From: a virus
DNA length: 30,737 nucleotides
Strand: one strand, 5' to 3'
IMG/VR virus record: IMGVR_UViG_3300035703_000322
Span: 1-30,737 of that record
Below, piece by piece: positions 18,613 to 27,356 of the stretch. The translations under genes and the position numbers were made by a program. Each line of letters begins with the position of its first letter. The first letter of the stretch is position 1. The notes beneath the pieces are model-generated. The model did no database searches, was not told where the DNA came from, and saw only the letters and a list, made by a program, of their open reading frames with translations.

Positions 18613-21243
18613 TTAATGAACTGCGACCCAGTTTGTTCCATCGTAAACATTCAACTTGTTGTTAGTGGTATCGTAAACAACCAACCCAGCCGCTGGGGTT
18701 ACGATTGCTACCATTTGAGCATTGGTCATTCTCGGAGGCAGGAAACCTTTTGTGGTGCTTGATACATCCAACAAAGCAGATGCGTTAGGTGTGGCAATTC
18801 CGATACCTAATGAATTAGATACTAAATACATTCCACCAGTTTCCAAACTTCCACTTGCAGCATTTATTGAACTTCCAAAGACGATTGCGTCATAGTTTAT
18901 ATTTATGAACGAAGCATTTTTAGCCGCGTTTATTCTTGTCCAATTGGTAGTGCCATCAGATTTTGGATAACAGTTGTTTGCTATTATAGTATGTTGACTT
19001 GAAAAGGTTTGTCCAAGCGTTGCCCAAAGACCTAACTTCAAATATGGAGAGCCTCCTGTTGCTGAGTTTGTTATGACTAAACTTTCAGTATTTGCTGTTG
19101 ATGTTGCGATTGTAGTCATCCCACTCACTCTCGCAGTACCGTTGACATCTAACTTGTAGCCTGCTGAAATATTTGTCCCAATCAATAGTGATGTTGATGT
19201 AGCATCGAATCGAGCATATTCTGTTCCAGAATTATTTGCTATTACAATTAAAGGAGACCTATGAGTTGCACCTGCAATAGTATAGATTGTTTGAGGCCCC
19301 AATGAACCACCAAACAATGTATAAATCTGTGATGAACTTCCTGATGCCGCTCTCATCACAAGACCATATCCACCTGTGTATGAATCTGTACCAGCACTCA
19401 ATCCATCTGTTGATAATGTCTGTCCTTGAACATACAAATTGTAAGTTGGATTTGTAGTTCCTATACCAACATATCCGCTACTATTAATATACAACCTCTG
19501 ATTCCCTTGTCCATCTGCTAAGATGATTGTATTGGAGAGGGAAGAGGAGAGACCGGTAATATCACTACCAATGATTGTGTTATAGCTTCCAGTCGTAATG
19601 CCTGTATTATATAATCTACCAAGCATTATATTAAATGAACCAGTAGTTACTAAATCGCCAGCACCATAACCAGCAAATGTATTGTAGTTACCGCTTGTTA
19701 TTGCTCGACCAGTTCCATATCCTAACGCAGTATTTCCAGTTGAATTAGATGCAGTAAGTGAACCATCTCCAATTCCAACATTGTATGAACCAGTTGTTGC
19801 AGCAAACAAAGGAGATGTTCCATTTCCAGAGTAGTTACTTCCTATTGCGACATTTCCAGAGCCAGTTGTTATACTTCTCAAAACACGATAACCAAATGCA
19901 GTATTTGTAACCCCGCTTGTTAAACTTCTCAATGATTCATAACCAAAAGCAGTATTTGCAGTACCAGTTGCAGTTGCGTTGATAGCTTGATAACCAACCG
20001 CCGTATTTGTAGCAACACTTCCCCCACCAAGACCTACTGTCAATCCGTTTATGTTGGCATCTAAGGTTGAACGGAAAGTGCCTGTGACATCGAGTCGGTA
20101 GCCTGCATCGGTTGCACTACCACTACCAGCTATTACAACATTTCCAGTAGAGTTAAAAGCAGTTATATTATTACCTTGATATACTCCACTTGCGTTAAAT
20201 CTACTTACAATGAAATTTCCATTATTACCATCGTATGCAAACGTGTATCTGTCATTACCTGCAATCTGAAATCTAAACCCACCAAATGTATTAGAACCAC
20301 CATTATTATTAAAAACTAAAAATGCATTTGTTGGGTTATACAATGTTACAGGATAACTTGCACTTGGAGTCGCAGTTCCAATTCCTACACTCGTTCCATT
20401 ATCAAATATCTGTGAGTTCCCCAATGCAGTCGAACTCGTCCACTTTGAAACGTAGTTGGTAGTTCCTGAACCGCCCAAACCTAACCCAGCGGCTGAAACC
20501 GTTGTGTCAACCCATAACCTACGAACCGAATCGTAAATGATCACCGATTTGTTTAATACTGGTTCGGTGATTCTCACGTTGTGCAATTCGTCTAATTCAT
20601 AGCCGTTTTGGATTTTGGCATATATGGTTCCATTGCCACCCGATTTTTTGATAATATAACCAAGAGTGACCATGTGATATGGTGCCTGTGGTTTGTCATG
20701 GGTGAACTGACCGGGGATTGAATCCAAATAAATTACCTCGCCTTCATCGTATGCGTTAGTATTAACCCCCTCCAACGGGCCGAATGTTGTAATGTATCCG
20801 AACCCATTGACCGGAATATTCCCCCTAACAAAGCCAAAAGTCATGGCCGATGTCGAATCCTGTTTGTTGTTAGCCAACGCAATGGTTGGGGTTGTCCCGG
20901 TTGATCCGTTAATGTAAACAACCTGACCCGGTGTCATTGCCGATGCCGTGGTGTTTCTTACATAAGCCGAAATAACGTGTGCCGTGTCCGATCCCCTCAA
21001 ACGTGTCCATTTTGTGCCTGTATATTGATAGACCGTTGAATCGGTTGTTGAATAGAACAAAGCACCGGGTGCATTGCCTCCCCCCGTCCGTAAACTTGGG
21101 GTTGTGCCGACTGGGATAGTGAATGTCGAATCGAATTTCCCGGCTATCCATTTGTACCGACCATTGATGTTGGTGTAATTAAGAAACTGCCCAAACGATT
21201 GAAATGAGGCCAATAAAAGGACCGCCAAAAGGTATTTTTTCAT
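18613..21243 (-). CDS. Large tail-fibre-like adhesin with signal peptide
   Basis: An 876-residue protein. Residues 1-19 (MKKYLLAVLLLASFQSFGQ) are a textbook Sec signal. The body has GIGTATP, GIGTTNP and GIGIATP modules, a block with repeats of NTAFGYxxLRSxTxG (middle third) like YadA-type trimeric adhesin heads, and the C-terminus TTKGFLPPRMTNAQM with VYDGTNWVAVH, common in Bacteroidota phage fibre proteins. It is probably a trimeric receptor-binding fibre. Base composition changes inside the gene: row 20881-20940 has 31 G+C of 60, row 20161-20220 only 17. The signal peptide is odd for a virion protein assembled in the cytoplasm. Confidence 0.78.
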   Translation of the reverse strand: MKKYLLAVLLLASFQSFGQFLNYTNINGRYKWIAGKFDSTFTIPVGTTPSLRTGGGNAPGALFYSTTDSTVYQYTGTKWTRLRGSDTAHVISAYVRNTTASAMTPGQVVYINGSTGTTPTIALANNKQDSTSAMTFGFVRGNIPVNGFGYITTFGPLEGVNTNAYDEGEVIYLDSIPGQFTHDKPQAPYHMVTLGYIIKKSGGNGTIYAKIQNGYELDELHNVRITEPVLNKSVIIYDSVRRLWVDTTVSAAGLGLGGSGTTNYVSKWTSSTALGNSQIFDNGTSVGIGTATPSASYPVTLYNPTNAFLVFNNNGGSNTFGGFRFQIAGNDRYTFAYDGNNGNFIVSRFNASGVYQGNNITAFNSTGNVVIAGSGSATDAGYRLDVTGTFRSTLDANINGLTVGLGGGSVATNTAVGYQAINATATGTANTAFGYESLRSLTSGVTNTAFGYRVLRSITTGSGNVAIGSNYSGNGTSPLFAATTGSYNVGIGDGSLTASNSTGNTALGYGTGRAITSGNYNTFAGYGAGDLVTTGSFNIMLGRLYNTGITTGSYNTIIGSDITGLSSSLSNTIILADGQGNQRLYINSSGYVGIGTTNPTYNLYVQGQTLSTDGLSAGTDSYTGGYGLVMRAASGSSSQIYTLFGGSLGPQTIYTIAGATHRSPLIVIANNSGTEYARFDATSTSLLIGTNISAGYKLDVNGTARVSGMTTIATSTANTESLVITNSATGGSPYLKLGLWATLGQTFSSQHTIIANNCYPKSDGTTNWTRINAAKNASFININYDAIVFGSSINAASGSLETGGMYLVSNSLGIGIATPNASALLDVSSTTKGFLPPRMTNAQMVAIVTPAAGLVVYDTTNNKLNVYDGTNWVAVH

Positions 21244-21485
21244 ATATCTCCGATTATTATTTGTATTGTTTCACCTGTATTGAAATCACTGGCAAATTTG
21301 AGGTACCCAAAGGCATTGGAATATTGAACCTGACGGCTCCCTACTGAATAAAACGGGTCATTTGACATCACCACATCGTACTCCAATCCATCCCTTGAAC
21401 AAAACAACAAATTCACATAGGCAATCTCCGAATCGTAAAGAAACGGCTGGCCGGGGGTTGTATTGTAAACAAAACTTTGTGTCAT
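21240..21485 (-). CDS. Small tail-tip protein, beta-rich
   Basis: An 81-residue protein from ATG 21485 (TAATG junction with the preceding gene; ATG 21497 would overlap by 13 bases). It resembles the C-terminal third of the preceding protein: both have LxxxxRxGxxYD, a RQ-x-x-x motif, a short strand ending F and a final F-N-x-GET-x-x-x-x stretch (DFNTGETIQIII here, PFNPGETVWVMW there). It is probably a small beta-sandwich of the tail tip. There is no signal peptide. Confidence 0.68.
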   Translation of the reverse strand: MTQSFVYNTTPGQPFLYDSEIAYVNLLFCSRDGLEYDVVMSNDPFYSVGSRQVQYSNAFGYLKFASDFNTGETIQIIIGDI

Positions 21486-22192
21486 TAGTCTTTCCACATT
21501 ACCCAGACTGTTTCACCGGGGTTAAAAGGTATATTTGCATCAAATGTGACTGATCCAGCACCGCTATTGACACGGGCTTGTCGGTTGCTTGCCGTACCCG
21601 AAAAAATCGGATCGTAAACCGTACCCTCACGGGCCACCGCCAACACCGTCTTGCCAACAATTGACTTTGAGTTCACAGATGACCCACTGATTGAAACGGC
21701 CCCGGAAGTTGTTGACCAATAGTCGCTATCAACATTCTCGTCATCCGGCCCACTTGACGGGCTGGCATCAATTACAAATGCCCCCGTTCCTACTATGTTC
21801 ACGGATGCTTGGGCAAACCCATTGACATCCCCACTTAACGGCAAACCCTCAATCAAAGCAAACCCCTCAATGGTTTTCACATCCCCGTCTAAATTGGTGA
21901 ACTCAAATTGCCATTCCCTCTCACTTCTACGCACCCCATCCTGTAACAGATAAAACGGCGAATATCGGTTGACCGTGTTGTCAGTTACAACAACCCCAGC
22001 CGCTGAACCTGACCAATCTGACCGCCGAACTCTACGTTTCGGGAAAAGGCCGTCATTGACACCCGTCCGCAAAATTATCTCATTTGAGAACTCAAACGAA
22101 CAAGATTTGGCACAAAATACCGGAAACCAACTGGCCCCGACCTTTATGCTGGCAATCATTTGTCTGCCGTTTACCGCTTTACTATCAGTCAT
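21485..22192 (-). CDS. Tail-tip protein with tube-like N-terminal domain
   Basis: A 235-residue protein. Residues 1-140 (SFEFSNEIILRTGVND, SDWSGSAAGVVV, LPLSGDVNGFAQASVNIVG) look like the beta-barrel of TP901-1-type tail tube proteins. Residues ~150-235 form a second domain (VLAVAREGTVYDPIF, PFNPGETVWVMW) shared with the small protein downstream. A tube-like ring placed after the large hub gene could be the distal tail ring. It overlaps the upstream gene by eight bases. Confidence 0.6.
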   Translation of the reverse strand: MTDSKAVNGRQMIASIKVGASWFPVFCAKSCSFEFSNEIILRTGVNDGLFPKRRVRRSDWSGSAAGVVVTDNTVNRYSPFYLLQDGVRRSEREWQFEFTNLDGDVKTIEGFALIEGLPLSGDVNGFAQASVNIVGTGAFVIDASPSSGPDDENVDSDYWSTTSGAVSISGSSVNSKSIVGKTVLAVAREGTVYDPIFSGTASNRQARVNSGAGSVTFDANIPFNPGETVWVMWKD

Positions 22193-24530
22193 TTTGCAAA
22201 TATTTGAACGAATGCCCGGTGTAGACTTTCGGTATTGTTGAATCGTAAACCTCCACTAAATACAACCCCCACTCACAAAGATCATAGTTTTGATCCATGT
22301 GCAACAACTTGAACTTTTTGTTATTGGTCGCTGGGTGAGCATCCATAATAAAAAACGAATGCATCAAATCGGGTATGTCAATCCTATCCTCTCCGTCTTT
22401 TACATAGGTGTCAAGTCCGTCAATTGTCCCCTCAAATGCCGTAAAAACCCTGTTAAATTGGTTCCAAACGGCTTCATTTTGTATCTGCCCATAAGGCTTG
22501 ACAAATGTTGGATCGGGAGGGCCAGACGGGAAAACCGCCCCATTGTAAAACCCTTCAGTCAGGCCGAAAAGGTTTTTTGAAATGGTGCAACTTACAATCT
22601 CATTTGTAAATGTACCCGACACGGTAATCAAGCTATTATTTGACAACGGATTGTAGTAATTGGCAACAATCTTTGTTGTGATATTATTGCTGACCGTCCC
22701 GGTAATTACAATGTCAGTTCCAACATTGAAATTCAATAATTGGTTGCCCGAAATGACCATTTGGTTGCCATCATTGAATTGTACCGACCCCGTATAGATT
22801 ACGGATGTCCCGGTCACCTTTTGCAATGCCCCTTTGTAAACACGGGCCGGGGAATCTGAAATATAGACATTTTCCTCTCGGCTTGCCTTATAGTCACCCG
22901 ATTGCTCAACTTGGTGTTGTTGCCCAGTATATTGACGATAGGACCCATTTACCCACGGGATGTATTCAAAACGGACATTGGAAAAATATGTGTCACGGGT
23001 ATTCCCGTAAAGGCTTGAGCGATACAACAAAATGCGGATTTCACCGCTGACGGGAATTTCAGCGGATTCCCCATCAAACAATCCAATTGCTTCAGTCATG
23101 TCATTTACAACATCACCTTCAATTGCGAAATATTTTTGGTTGGTTCTGAATGTTGAAGTGCATTGAACCCATGCCTTTGCTGGATCAACAGATGTTCCCG
23201 AATCGTGTGTCCAAAATGTCCCATTTGAACCATATAACCGCACTTGAACATGAAGGTCAATAAATGCACCCGACCCACCAACATCCGAACTCAACCGCCT
23301 TTCCAAACTCAAATCAAATTTATCTTTGGCCTGTACTGGAATTGGTTCGGACATTACAAACGTGAATCGGCTGGCATTCGCCTCCAAATTTAACGAATGG
23401 GCAAATTGGTTGCCGTATTCGTCAAATAGTTTCTTAATGTATATGCCTGTCGCTTGGTAATCGTCCGAACTGGTGTTTGACCATAAAGGGTCCCAACAAT
23501 CTACTTCATAACTCTTTGCCGTGTAGGTTTTGCCGTCAATTGTTTCGTCAGGCAAATTTGCAATGAAGTCACCACGATTGAAATCAATATTGCACGGCAA
23601 CTCTTCCGGCAATTCAAAGTTGAAAATGTGTTTGACAAATTTGTAGGGCCTTTGTAGGCTCATGCTTGCGTCATCATTCATGAACCCCATTTGATAAAGG
23701 CTCATATTTGATCCTATCAATTTGTCATATGCAACAAGTGGCAATTGGCTTTGAATCTCACCAGCGGAATTGAAACGCACTTGGATGCTATCCTGTGCAT
23801 CAAATTCGTCAATGGCACGAATATACCATTCATTTTTTTGCTGACTCAATTCACAATATTCGCCCAATATCTTTTCAAGAACCGAAAAGCAATTCTCAAA
23901 TTCCTGTGGCCCAGTCGCAAAGGTTTGTGCATCCACATAGATTGTGTGATACATATGCCCTAAATAGCTGGCAACTTGGGTTGACTCACGGACATTCATT
24001 TCCGCAATCAATGACTTGTCCAACCCGGTTTTGCGTAGGCATCCGGCAATGTAATCGGCCAACCGATTTGGCCCCTTAAATTCATTCCCATTGTAATCAG
24101 TCAATGGCACATCCTTCAAAAACCCAAGGCCATCCGTTGCCGTCAAAACCAACACATTCGGATCAGGCTGAAAATCTTGCCTTAAATCACTAATTGACAA
24201 CCAACCCTCAAACACATCCGCATCACTTGAATCCATCCGGATTTGCACTTTGTATTGGTTATCACCACCACCCCCAAATGTCATTATATTAATGTTTGGG
24301 GATGTATGCAACCTCAATTCGCAAGCCTTTGACCGGATAGGTGTAAACTTGTCCTCATTGTTGTCAATCACCCGGATTGTGACCGGGTTGTCAGCCAACT
24401 CAATCTCAACCTCTTGATCGGATGTATCGGTGACATCAATGATTTTGACAATCACTTCTTGACCAAAGTCGGAGTTGTCAGCGTATAGAACCTGACTATT
24501 TGTAAACCTTCCAATGTATAGTTTAGGCAT
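22185..24530 (-). CDS. Large tail-tip / baseplate hub-like protein
   Basis: A 781-residue protein directly after the tape measure gene, the usual place of distal tail and hub proteins. Residues 1-110 are beta-rich (VEIELADNPVTIRVIDNNED, CELRLHTSPN). The middle has LQRPYKFVKHIFNFELPEEL, and the C-terminal half has lectin-like strands (LDLHVQVRLYG-type stretches, NQMVISGNQLLNFNVG). No enzymatic motif is seen. Assignment rests on position, size and composition. It overlaps the tape measure gene by eight bases. Confidence 0.62.
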   Translation of the reverse strand: MPKLYIGRFTNSQVLYADNSDFGQEVIVKIIDVTDTSDQEVEIELADNPVTIRVIDNNEDKFTPIRSKACELRLHTSPNINIMTFGGGGDNQYKVQIRMDSSDADVFEGWLSISDLRQDFQPDPNVLVLTATDGLGFLKDVPLTDYNGNEFKGPNRLADYIAGCLRKTGLDKSLIAEMNVRESTQVASYLGHMYHTIYVDAQTFATGPQEFENCFSVLEKILGEYCELSQQKNEWYIRAIDEFDAQDSIQVRFNSAGEIQSQLPLVAYDKLIGSNMSLYQMGFMNDDASMSLQRPYKFVKHIFNFELPEELPCNIDFNRGDFIANLPDETIDGKTYTAKSYEVDCWDPLWSNTSSDDYQATGIYIKKLFDEYGNQFAHSLNLEANASRFTFVMSEPIPVQAKDKFDLSLERRLSSDVGGSGAFIDLHVQVRLYGSNGTFWTHDSGTSVDPAKAWVQCTSTFRTNQKYFAIEGDVVNDMTEAIGLFDGESAEIPVSGEIRILLYRSSLYGNTRDTYFSNVRFEYIPWVNGSYRQYTGQQHQVEQSGDYKASREENVYISDSPARVYKGALQKVTGTSVIYTGSVQFNDGNQMVISGNQLLNFNVGTDIVITGTVSNNITTKIVANYYNPLSNNSLITVSGTFTNEIVSCTISKNLFGLTEGFYNGAVFPSGPPDPTFVKPYGQIQNEAVWNQFNRVFTAFEGTIDGLDTYVKDGEDRIDIPDLMHSFFIMDAHPATNNKKFKLLHMDQNYDLCEWGLYLVEVYDSTIPKVYTGHSFKYLQND

Positions 24531-26241
24531 TTACTCGGCTGATTGATCGTTGTGTCCTTGCACTTGCAAGCAAAATATCAGTTCCACGAACTATTGAACG
24601 GCCACCGCCACCCGTTGCGAATGACGAACGGCCGTTAAATGACACCATTTGATTATTTGGAACCACTCGACCACTCACCGAAGGTACGAACAACTCCGGC
24701 CCCCTTTCACCCACAATGTATGGCGAATTTCCACTAACCGGGCCTCCATTTGCACGGAATCCCAATAAGCTACTAAATATGTTTTGAAACCCAACCGCAC
24801 CACCAACCCCAGTGACCGGAAATATAAAACTTAAAATGGCGGCAGTAGCAGCGGTTGCCAATAGCTTTTCAATGACCCCCAAAAGGGCATTGATTGCTGC
24901 ATTTCCAAATGCTTTGAAAGCATTTTCGCCACGTTTTAACGCATCAAATAAACTATTGATTGCCGACCCAACAACATTTTTGATTTGGTCACCAATAAAA
25001 TTGTTTAATTCAACAACTTTCTTCAATGAGTCAACTGTTGATTTGTCAATTGTGGCCGCAACCTTAAATTGAAAAGCCTCCGGGAATGCCTTGGCGATCT
25101 TTTCGCTTGTTTGACTTTGTAATTGTTCAAAAAATGATGGCTTTGGTTCAAATACAACACCGGAAACGGCAATCTTTATTTTCCCGACATCAATGGCTCG
25201 ACCCAATATAACCTTTAACGCATCCTCAAACCCTTTCAATCCGGCTTGAATCCCAGCAATGAAATCAAAGTCACTGACCTTGACTTCCTTTGCCTTAGTC
25301 CCAACAGAACCAAGCAATGCCGTTGACTTTTGGGCCTGTTCGTTGAACTGCTTTTGGATATCAACAACCTCTTTGCTGACCGATGAATATTCAGTTTGGG
25401 CATCAGTTAGCTTTTTTAGGGCCTGATCCCTTTGGGTGATAAATACCAACCCACGGCCCAATTCCTGATCCCTTGCACTTAGTGCTGGCCTATTTATGAA
25501 AGCCTGTTGGGCTTTATTGTATTCGTCCTGTGCCTTGGTGACTTTGCTTTGTGCATCCGCTTGTTTAATCAACAAGGTTGCAGCCCGATCGGCAAACTGA
25601 TTGGCTAACGCTTGGGCAGTCAGTCCCTCGGTGTATTTTTTGACCAATTCGGTAGCCTTAGCCGTTGCGATATTGGTCAGGGTTAATGTTTCCCCGTATT
25701 TGCCAAGGATTTCATTGGCTTTCCTTAATGCCTCGTTTCTTTGTTCGAGTGGAAGGGTGCTATTTTTAGCCGTGTCAACGAATTGTTGCAATTGCAACCC
25801 AGTTGAAACCGCTTGTGCTTTGGCATTTTGTAAGGACTTGGCAAAGTCATCTGTTTCGCTTTTGGCTTGTTTAGACCTTCCACCCCACAAAATCAAGGCA
25901 GATGTGACCGCTGAAATGGCCAAACCAATACCAGCCGGACCAATCAATGACTTACCGATTTCCTTTAAGGTTCCACCGAATGTGCCACCCTGTTGCCTTG
26001 CCCGTGTGAATGATTCAACGAGTGGGTCAATGTTGTTGGCAATGGCTCCAATATTGCCAGCAATTACGGCATAGGGAGCATCCTGAATGACACGGCCAAA
26101 ATTTAAGACCGTTTGTTGAGCGGCACCAGATGACCGCCTGACTTCATTAAATGCCTTGGCGGTTTTTGTTTCTAACTGATTCAGCCCACTAATGGCACCC
26201 GAAACATCTGCCCCAACTTGTATGTTTAATTGATTCGCCAT
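24523..26241 (-). CDS. Tape measure protein
   Basis: A 572-residue protein. The N-terminus QVGADVSGAISGLNQLETKT is typical of tape measures. Hydrophobic segments lie at IGPAGIGLAISAVTSALILWG (about 100-120) and near residue 470 (LLATAATAAILSFIFPV). Long helical Ala/Gln/Lys-rich regions lie between them, and the C-terminal VGERGPELFVPSVSGRVVPN is a hallmark. At about 0.15 nm per residue it implies a tail of some 85 nm, short for a siphovirus. It starts in a TAATG junction with the chaperone T frame. Confidence 0.9.
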   Translation of the reverse strand: MANQLNIQVGADVSGAISGLNQLETKTAKAFNEVRRSSGAAQQTVLNFGRVIQDAPYAVIAGNIGAIANNIDPLVESFTRARQQGGTFGGTLKEIGKSLIGPAGIGLAISAVTSALILWGGRSKQAKSETDDFAKSLQNAKAQAVSTGLQLQQFVDTAKNSTLPLEQRNEALRKANEILGKYGETLTLTNIATAKATELVKKYTEGLTAQALANQFADRAATLLIKQADAQSKVTKAQDEYNKAQQAFINRPALSARDQELGRGLVFITQRDQALKKLTDAQTEYSSVSKEVVDIQKQFNEQAQKSTALLGSVGTKAKEVKVSDFDFIAGIQAGLKGFEDALKVILGRAIDVGKIKIAVSGVVFEPKPSFFEQLQSQTSEKIAKAFPEAFQFKVAATIDKSTVDSLKKVVELNNFIGDQIKNVVGSAINSLFDALKRGENAFKAFGNAAINALLGVIEKLLATAATAAILSFIFPVTGVGGAVGFQNIFSSLLGFRANGGPVSGNSPYIVGERGPELFVPSVSGRVVPNNQMVSFNGRSSFATGGGGRSIVRGTDILLASARTQRSISRVNA

Positions 26242-26525
26242 TAGATTTTGCCCTCTTTTTTAAGCCTTGCCAATTCCTCTCGTTCCCTCTTCTCTTTTAA
26301 TGCTTGTTTGACTTGTTCCCTCGTCAGTTCTTGCTTTTCCTCTAACTGCCACGATTCCATCACAAACCTAACCCCCTGACCTTTACCTATAAATGCCTCA
26401 CATATCAACGCCGTCTGAAACCGCAATAATTGACTATCAACTTTGACCTTTTCAATATAACCCCTACGCATCAGGAAATAGTCCCCGAACTCAAGGTCAT
26501 AGAATTGGTCCGGCATCAATCCCAT
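26241..26525 (-). CDS. Tail assembly chaperone, T-frame (probably made as a G-T fusion)
   Basis: From ATG 26525 the frame encodes 94 residues (MGLMPDQFYDLEFGDYFLMR start; charged helical C-terminus). The same frame is open upstream to 26594 and reads SESLTWDEIRAEAFGQ just before this Met. W-D-E-I-x-x-x-A-F-x-x-x-G-x-x-P-x-x-F-Y-x-x-x-x-x-E-F is the conserved head of gpT-like chaperone domains, so translation most likely enters from the G frame by a -1 shift rather than starting at 26525. The fusion would be about 221 residues. It helps wrap the tape measure before tube assembly. Confidence 0.72.
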   Translation of the reverse strand: MGLMPDQFYDLEFGDYFLMRRGYIEKVKVDSQLLRFQTALICEAFIGKGQGVRFVMESWQLEEKQELTREQVKQALKEKREREELARLKKEGKI

Positions 26526-26560
26526 TTGACCGAATGCCTCGGCCCTTATTTCGTCCCAAG

Positions 26561-26905
26561 TCAGGGATTCACTTGGGGTTGCCCTTCCCCCGGTTCAACG
26601 GGTTTTTGGGCATCTACAAACTTTGTAATCAACTCAGCCGCATCCGCATCAGTCATTTCACCAACCCAATCTTGACATTGAACCAATGTAACCAAATTGG
26701 TGTCCTTTGTGACCTTTTTGTGGCAGTTGATTCCGGCATAAACAATCCCACAAATGAAATCGAATTGTTTGTCCGGCTTAGTCAGTAGTTCTGACATTTG
26801 GAGTGGATCGGAGGATGTGGCTTCGCCAAAGAACTTGGAAAACCACAACCTACCGAAATCCAGTGTATATTCTACTCCCCCAATTGTGTGTTGTGTTTGC
26901 TTCAT
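26561..26905 (-). CDS. Tail assembly chaperone, G-frame
   Basis: A 114-residue protein between tail tube and tape measure genes, the position of lambda gpG. It has a short beta start (TIGGVEYTLDFGRLWFSKF), a helical middle (FDFICGIVYAGINCHKKVTK), and DADAAELITKFVDAQKPV before a Pro/Gly-rich tail. The stop at 26561-26563 lies 22 bases after the candidate slippery run GGGGGAA (26591-26585). The unshifted product would be in excess over the G-T fusion, as in other siphoviruses. Confidence 0.75.
   Translation of the reverse strand: MKQTQHTIGGVEYTLDFGRLWFSKFFGEATSSDPLQMSELLTKPDKQFDFICGIVYAGINCHKKVTKDTNLVTLVQCQDWVGEMTDADAAELITKFVDAQKPVEPGEGQPQVNP
26585..26591 (-). other. Candidate -1 ribosomal frameshift site
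   Basis: The minus-strand heptamer GGGGGAA lies in the G frame as CCG GGG GAA. The T frame opens after a TGA at 26597-26595 and the G frame stops at 26563-26561, so the shift must occur between about 26594 and 26564. The P-site codon can re-pair perfectly (GGG to GGG), the A-site only partly (GAA to GGA). No better slippery run exists in that interval. Confidence 0.55.
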
Positions 26906-26920
26906 GTGTTGTGTGATTTA

Positions 26921-27346
26921 TTAGGATTGTGGTGTAGTGTCAATGTCACCGTCAATTTCAATGGTCATGGTAAACTTTGCAGTTTGACCAGACACATTTT
27001 GTTGACCGAGTGACGCAATCCATCCGTATCCGCCATGATAAATGTCATTTGCGGAATCGGTCAGATGCCAATACTTTTTCGTATTGTTTGCATACAGGGT
27101 TTGGAAATCATTGTAGCTGGCCTCGTTAGCATCAGGGGCCGTGTCAACAACCGCATTCAATGTCATCCGGTTGTTTTGAGGTCCGAGAGATTTGAGGACA
27201 CCACAATTGGTTTCGTCGCTCACCACGTTACGGCTGCCGTCAAACGATCCCTCGCTTTGACAAACCGCCGATTTTTTTGCCCCGGCTGGTGTGTCCGAAT
27301 ATTCGATGAACATTACGGAGCCGGAAATTGTTGTTGGATCAGCCAT
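26921..27346 (-). CDS. Major tail tube protein
   Basis: A 141-residue protein with the layout of TP901-1-type tube subunits. It has an AVCQSEGSFDGSRNVVSDET stretch, RMTLNAVVD, a helix NEASYNDFQTLY, a KYWHLTDS strand, GGYGWIASLGQ and a final strand TAKFTMTIEIDGD. It polymerises into the tail tube around the tape measure. It lies after the tail terminator and before the chaperones, the standard order. It is short for the family (usually 150-200 residues). Confidence 0.8.
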   Translation of the reverse strand: MADPTTISGSVMFIEYSDTPAGAKKSAVCQSEGSFDGSRNVVSDETNCGVLKSLGPQNNRMTLNAVVDTAPDANEASYNDFQTLYANNTKKYWHLTDSANDIYHGGYGWIASLGQQNVSGQTAKFTMTIEIDGDIDTTPQS

Positions 27347-27356
27347 TTTTCAGTTT

